Shown here: positions 13,781 through 17,271 of the stretch, piece by piece | Numbering within the stretch: the stretch's first letter is position 1 | Layout: each line of letters begins with the position of its first letter | From: XYB2-FULL-45-11 sp964355525 | Lineage (GTDB): Bacteria; Patescibacteriota; Patescibacteriia; UBA9934; GWF2-40-263 | Direction of reading: 5' to 3' | Assembly: GCA_964355525.1 (NCBI GenBank) | Contig: CAYHDY010000020.1 | Span: 1-17,271, forward strand | Length of the DNA: 17,271 nucleotides | Translations under genes and position numbers: made by a program | The notes under the pieces: model-generated | What the model was told of the DNA's origin: nothing | What the model saw: only the letters and a program-made list of their open reading frames with translations | The model's database searches: none

Positions 13781-15520
13781 CTAAAGTGTTCTGATGAATT
13801 CCGCGAACTGCGGAAGTTCCGTGAAGACTACTCTAGCATCGACCGGCATTTCTGCATACGTAAGGTGCTGTGGATTTTTCTCTGAAACGGGAACAAGTAT
13901 TTTATCCATTTCATACGCAGGAAAACCTTCGCGTATTTCTGTGGATATTTCGCAAGCTGTCTCAGCCATAAACGTCTTTTTAACAAACCCGTCGTAGTAG
14001 CCGATGCAATTTCTGCGTACAGCTCTACGATTGGTTGTTGATTCGAGAAGTGCAAGCAGCCCTTTTGCACCCAATTTCATCGCGGCTTGTTTTGAGTTTT
14101 CTCCTGGGAAGCCATTCAAAGCTTCGATGAAAATTCCACCGTCTGTACAAATGACGGGTTTTTTTATCATCTCGTAAGATTTTAATAACTTATCGGTAAC
14201 GATCTTCTCAAGATCGTCCGATTTAATTTCATCAATATCAATTCCGTAAAATTCAATTTGTTTATTCGAAGAAACAACCGCATGAGAAAGTTCCTGAATC
14301 TTTAACGGATTTCCCGTAGCAAAATAAACAGAACTCTCACTGTATTTATGAAATACGAGCGTTCGAACACGGTTCGCATCCGTTCCTTCAGAATAAACAT
14401 GTACCCAACCTAATTCACGCAGGGTACTGGTTAGTTGTTCCAATGAAAAAATGTTTAGATTGTGTTGCGAAGAGAAATTTGCGTTTTCTAAATTTTGTAA
14501 AAAATCAAAAATGAAATACGCGTTTGATTCAGCGAGAGCAGTAACCTCACGCAGATAATCAAAAACCGCTGTGAATGGAAGATGAGAAATAAGAATGCCA
14601 CGTGAGACGATGCAATCAAATTTTTCTTTTGGAACAAATGCTTCGAGCAACGTCCGTACAAAAGAAAGGTTTGGTTTTTCTTCACGTTTAGCCAAACGAA
14701 TCATTTCCTCACTCGCATCAATTCCGATCACCTGGATCTCTTGTTTTTCCGCGAGTTGTTTTGAAATAGCACCATCGCCACATCCAATATCAAGAACACG
14801 ACCGTGCATGACGGGAATAAATTTTTTTATGATGGATGCAAATCGTTGATACCCGTTTTCAAAGTTTACAAAAGAATTCTTGTCTTGAACCGTCGATTCC
14901 CATGTTTCCGCCCGTTGATTCCATCTTGCCGTTGTTTCCTCAAAAGAAATCCGCTCTTTCTTTTCACACTCTTGAATGAAAAGAAACATTTCTTTCAACG
15001 CTTTTCTTCGATGGTTTTCAAAATGGTCGTTCTTTATGAGATCACCAAGAAAGGCATTTTCGGAAGGAAGATAAAAAAGCGAATTGATCGGTGCTCCGTT
15101 TTGCACAGAACCTGTGTGTTTAAAAGAAATGATACCGTCCAATTGACCCGTAAAAAAATAATTTTTATTCAAATACGACAACCCGATCCGTGTAACGGCA
15201 CGAATCGAATCCCCTTCCTCGTACAAACGTTTCCATCCCTCAATCCCAAGAGAATCATTCACAAACTTTGCATATGTGCCCGGAAAATTATTGTAACGAG
15301 ATGTCGTAAACGTTGTATCTTCTACGATAAATGGTGCGTTGGTAAGCGTTTGAACGTACTCAACTTTCGATTTCAAAACATCTTCCGGATTTTCACTCTG
15401 AAGCTCCGGAATCGTTGCCGTGTTTGCAATAACATCAAAAGTTACACCAAATGTCTTAGCATACTGCTTATATTCCTTCACCTTGTTTTCGTTTGTCGTA
15501 AAAATTTGAAAATATTTCAT
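13781..15520 (-). CDS. HAM1-like domain / SAM methyltransferase / HAM1-like domain triple fusion
   Basis: From the ATG at 15520 the protein has 579 residues; an ATG at 15568 would overlap the upstream gene by 44 bp and push the HAM1 start inward. Domain 1 (about 1-182) looks like the RdgB/HAM1 NTP pyrophosphatase family: TTNENKVKEY at the start, FIVEDTTF with E67-D68, FPGTY, and a NHRRKAL end in place of SHR. Its GFGYDP loop is lost (GAPINSLFY), so it may be altered or inactive. Domain 2 (about 198-393) is a class I methyltransferase with VLDIGCGDG (242-250) and GIDAS. Domain 3 (about 397-579) is a second HAM1 domain with FATGNPLK, CTDGG, GFPG and AYEMDKILVP. HAM1 enzymes cleave nucleoside triphosphates to monophosphates. 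The combination suggests nucleotide methylation plus hydrolysis. It lies 4 bp after the TS-like gene. Confidence 0.85.
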   Translation of the reverse strand: MKYFQIFTTNENKVKEYKQYAKTFGVTFDVIANTATIPELQSENPEDVLKSKVEYVQTLTNAPFIVEDTTFTTSRYNNFPGTYAKFVNDSLGIEGWKRLYEEGDSIRAVTRIGLSYLNKNYFFTGQLDGIISFKHTGSVQNGAPINSLFYLPSENAFLGDLIKNDHFENHRRKALKEMFLFIQECEKKERISFEETTARWNQRAETWESTVQDKNSFVNFENGYQRFASIIKKFIPVMHGRVLDIGCGDGAISKQLAEKQEIQVIGIDASEEMIRLAKREEKPNLSFVRTLLEAFVPKEKFDCIVSRGILISHLPFTAVFDYLREVTALAESNAYFIFDFLQNLENANFSSQHNLNIFSLEQLTSTLRELGWVHVYSEGTDANRVRTLVFHKYSESSVYFATGNPLKIQELSHAVVSSNKQIEFYGIDIDEIKSDDLEKIVTDKLLKSYEMIKKPVICTDGGIFIEALNGFPGENSKQAAMKLGAKGLLALLESTTNRRAVRRNCIGYYDGFVKKTFMAETACEISTEIREGFPAYEMDKILVPVSEKNPQHLTYAEMPVDARVVFTELPQFAEFIRTL

Positions 15521-15524
15521 AGTA

Positions 15525-16139
15525 TTATCGTGACGCAAGTTCTTCGACTTTATTCCAATCAACTTCATATGCGTGCAAGGACGCGATAAGAATGTTGAGT
15601 TGACCCGATTCTATCACAACAGCATCTGCAATCTTTTTTGCAATCTCACCGATGCAGATGATATCCGCATAAATCTTTTTTCCAACATCCTGGCTTCTGA
15701 AAAATGACGTTGTGATGAGCTGCCCATCGCGAATCTTAAAATCAATCGAAACAATACAAGGCATATGAGCCAAATCTCCTTTTGGATTCATGAGGGTGAT
15801 TGTGGCGGACTTTGACTCTGGATTCTTTTTTAATTTTGCAATCACGTTTGCAACCTGATCGATTCCATCATAATCAAAAAATCTTTGACCGTAACTGTAT
15901 CCCCAATTCAAAACAGGCTCGAGCTTCAAGAAATTATTTCTCATCCATTCGATCATGGTTGGATCCGCATACTGTTCAAGAATCGAATCACTTTCGAGTG
16001 GATGTTCAATACAAAGAAAAACATTCAGGATCTCTTTGAGATTCTGTTCTCCATCCTTAATCAAGTGACCGTTTAACAAAACTTCTTTTGAAGCTTGGGC
16101 CCAGGCGTCACCGGCTGTTTTTGCAATAATATATTTCAT
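15525..16139 (-). CDS. Thymidylate-synthase-superfamily protein with cytidylate-type Asp (putative CMP/dCMP hydroxymethylase)
   Basis: The protein has 204 residues, shorter than E. coli ThyA (264). MPC gives the catalytic C128, and FRSQD starts exactly 20 residues later at R148, as C146 to R166 in ThyA. SLHAY supplies H189 and Y191 for ribose binding. Eight residues after D151 comes D159, where ThyA has N177. In this superfamily Asn reads the uracil ring, while Asp is found in cytidylate enzymes such as T4 dCMP hydroxymethylase, and the ThyA Asn-to-Asp change shifts preference to dCMP. The preceding residue is Ala (A158). ThyA's R126-R127 pair is replaced by K110-S111, so phosphate binding may differ. 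Inferred role: 5-hydroxymethylation (or methylation) of a cytosine nucleotide with methylene-tetrahydrofolate. It lies 6 bp after the aminotransferase gene. Confidence 0.83.
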   Translation of the reverse strand: MKYIIAKTAGDAWAQASKEVLLNGHLIKDGEQNLKEILNVFLCIEHPLESDSILEQYADPTMIEWMRNNFLKLEPVLNWGYSYGQRFFDYDGIDQVANVIAKLKKNPESKSATITLMNPKGDLAHMPCIVSIDFKIRDGQLITTSFFRSQDVGKKIYADIICIGEIAKKIADAVVIESGQLNILIASLHAYEVDWNKVEELASR

Positions 16140-16145
16140 ATCAAA

Positions 16146-17231
16146 TTAAATCGATGAATGAATGGAGACCAAAGCGTCTTTTAGTTTTTGATTCAAATCT
16201 CTCGTGTTTATCGACACTCTCACAAACCCCATCGTTTCAATACCGGAAGCCATTCGCCAATCGGATGTGACGATTCCTTTTCGATAAAGTTCCTCAAAAA
16301 GATCCTTCGTTTTGTGTCTAATCAAAAAGAAATTTGTTTCAGATCCGACAATGACTTGAAATTGATCGAGTGTGCGGATAAATTTTTCAAGTTCATTTCT
16401 TTCTGTTCTAACCTCAGAAATTCTTGTATTCATCTTTTCCAAAGATCCTGATTCAAGTGCGTTACAAGCAAGTTCTTGCGCCGGAGTCGATACAGAAAAC
16501 ATTGTTTTTAACAGTTCCAGAGAAACAATCATCTTTTCGCTCGCAATGACGTATCCGATTCTAGCTCCTGCTAACCCAAATGCTTTTGAAAAAGATCTGA
16601 TGACGAGAATGTTTGGAAAATCTCGAATCAGCGACGACGCAGATTTTTCTGGGAAATCGCTGTAATACTCTTGATAAACTTCGTTCACAACAATAAGACG
16701 AGATGAATTCTCTTTTGCTATTTGAGAAATGTGGTCTAAAGAAATCACCTTGCCCGTCGGATTATTCGGAGTACATAACCAAATTATTTTTGCATCGGTC
16801 TCATTTGCCTTTATCGTCATCTCGACAATGTCTGTATCCGTCATTTCAAAATCATTTTCTGACTTCAAAGAATATAACGAGGGAGATCCTCCAACTTTAT
16901 AATTGGTTGCGATCATCCGTTCGAATGTTGGAACAACGGTAAGAGTCGATTCACCAGGATTTAAATAAAGCCTCGGGAGAATTTCAATGATTTCATCTGC
17001 TCCTGCGAAAATGGAAATGGTATTTAAAGGTACGTTCAAAAAAGCGGAAAGCGTTTGTTTGAGGCCGAGAGACTGTCTATCTGGCAATGACGCATATTTT
17101 TGATCATCGCAATTCTGCCCCTCGGCAAGATCGAATCTCAATCTATCATTTTTAGACACACCTTCTTTTTTTTGAACATTCTTATATTCAAAAAATTGTT
17201 GTGCGGCATTTGAAAATGAAAGATTAGACAT
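16146..17231 (-). CDS. HisC-like PLP-dependent aminotransferase (fold type I) with Asn at the PLP-N1 position
   Basis: The protein has 361 residues, normal for histidinol-phosphate-aminotransferase-like enzymes. It shows TPNNPTG (154-160), SFSKAFGLAG with the PLP Lys K216, R224 (K+8, phosphate contact) and FVRVS with R338 (substrate carboxylate). At the position of the Asp that binds the pyridine nitrogen of PLP (VDEAY in HisC, D222 in aspartate aminotransferase) it has N183 (VVNEVYQEY, codon AAC). This may weaken normal transamination or change the chemistry. No other his genes are present; the next genes encode TS-like and HAM1-methyltransferase proteins. It probably acts on an intermediate of that pathway rather than in histidine synthesis. 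It is the first gene of the operon visible here; more may lie upstream of the window. Confidence 0.87.
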   Translation of the reverse strand: MSNLSFSNAAQQFFEYKNVQKKEGVSKNDRLRFDLAEGQNCDDQKYASLPDRQSLGLKQTLSAFLNVPLNTISIFAGADEIIEILPRLYLNPGESTLTVVPTFERMIATNYKVGGSPSLYSLKSENDFEMTDTDIVEMTIKANETDAKIIWLCTPNNPTGKVISLDHISQIAKENSSRLIVVNEVYQEYYSDFPEKSASSLIRDFPNILVIRSFSKAFGLAGARIGYVIASEKMIVSLELLKTMFSVSTPAQELACNALESGSLEKMNTRISEVRTERNELEKFIRTLDQFQVIVGSETNFFLIRHKTKDLFEELYRKGIVTSDWRMASGIETMGFVRVSINTRDLNQKLKDALVSIHSSI

Positions 17232-17271
17232 AATATTCCGTATAGCTTATCTTAAATTTTATAAATCACTG

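Noticed and set aside
14804..15589. 261-codon open frame on the plus strand
   Set aside because: It lies antisense to the HAM1-methyltransferase-HAM1 gene and its translation is rich in Cys, Arg, Lys and Phe with no domain pattern; a shadow frame.
1..17271. UGA recoded as Gly (code 25)
   Set aside because: apbE, the pirin gene and other genes end at UGA exactly where the next gene starts, and the conserved domains read through without internal UGA.

Overview
The window is 17,271 bases of compact bacterial DNA, probably chromosomal, with almost no intergenic space. Fifteen complete genes and one partial gene are supported. UGA is used as a stop (for example apbE and the pirin gene), so this is not code 25. 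Many starts lack a clear Shine-Dalgarno sequence, genes overlap or abut, and several proteins are small helical or secreted unknowns. The flavin-transfer cassette and the GHKL/STAS-like pair also fit. Together these suggest a Candidate Phyla Radiation (Patescibacteria) genome; this is an inference and I cannot name the lineage. No rRNA, tRNA, CRISPR array, transposase or phage structural gene was seen.

Layout, left to right. (1) 1-759, minus: N-terminal part of a P-type cation ATPase, cut by the window edge. (2) 825-4455, minus: a four-gene unit of a secreted Ala-rich coiled-coil protein, a membrane-anchored FMN_bind protein, ApbE flavin transferase and an RnfD-like membrane domain fused to a ferredoxin-reductase-type module. 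It has a TATAAT box at its head and a hairpin terminator at its end, and looks like a flavin-based chain from cytosolic NAD(P)H to outside the membrane. A perfect GC-rich palindrome sits in frame inside apbE. (3) 4484-6838: an HI0933-type flavoprotein (minus) divergent from a two-gene regulator (plus). The regulator is a MerR-like HTH fused to a GHKL ATPase domain, followed by a STAS-like DUF4325 protein. The divergent region carries a consensus sigma70 promoter and four iteron-like repeats about 21 bp apart. (4) 6843-6876: bidirectional terminator. (5) 6878-8177, minus: two unrecognised helical proteins. (6) 8205-9206, minus: an M29-like aminopeptidase. (7) 9303-13100, minus: a small P-loop kinase, a pirin and a soluble PAS-PAS-GAF-GAF histidine kinase with a duplicated GAF unit. 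(8) 13198-17231, minus: a tight four-gene operon ending in a terminator.

Region 8 is the most unusual part. Its genes encode a HisC-like PLP enzyme, a thymidylate-synthase-superfamily protein, a HAM1-methyltransferase-HAM1 triple fusion and a small adenylate-kinase-like protein. The TS-like protein has Asp exactly where ThyA has its dUMP-reading Asn, the change found in cytidylate hydroxymethylases. The PLP enzyme has Asn in place of the Asp that holds the pyridine nitrogen of PLP. The set reads as an undescribed nucleotide-modification pathway: either a nucleoside natural product (compare mildiomycin and bacimethrin chemistry) or a modified nucleotide pool (compare the T4 hydroxymethylase, kinase and dCTPase logic). 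The enzyme families are supported by visible motifs; the pathway is an inference.
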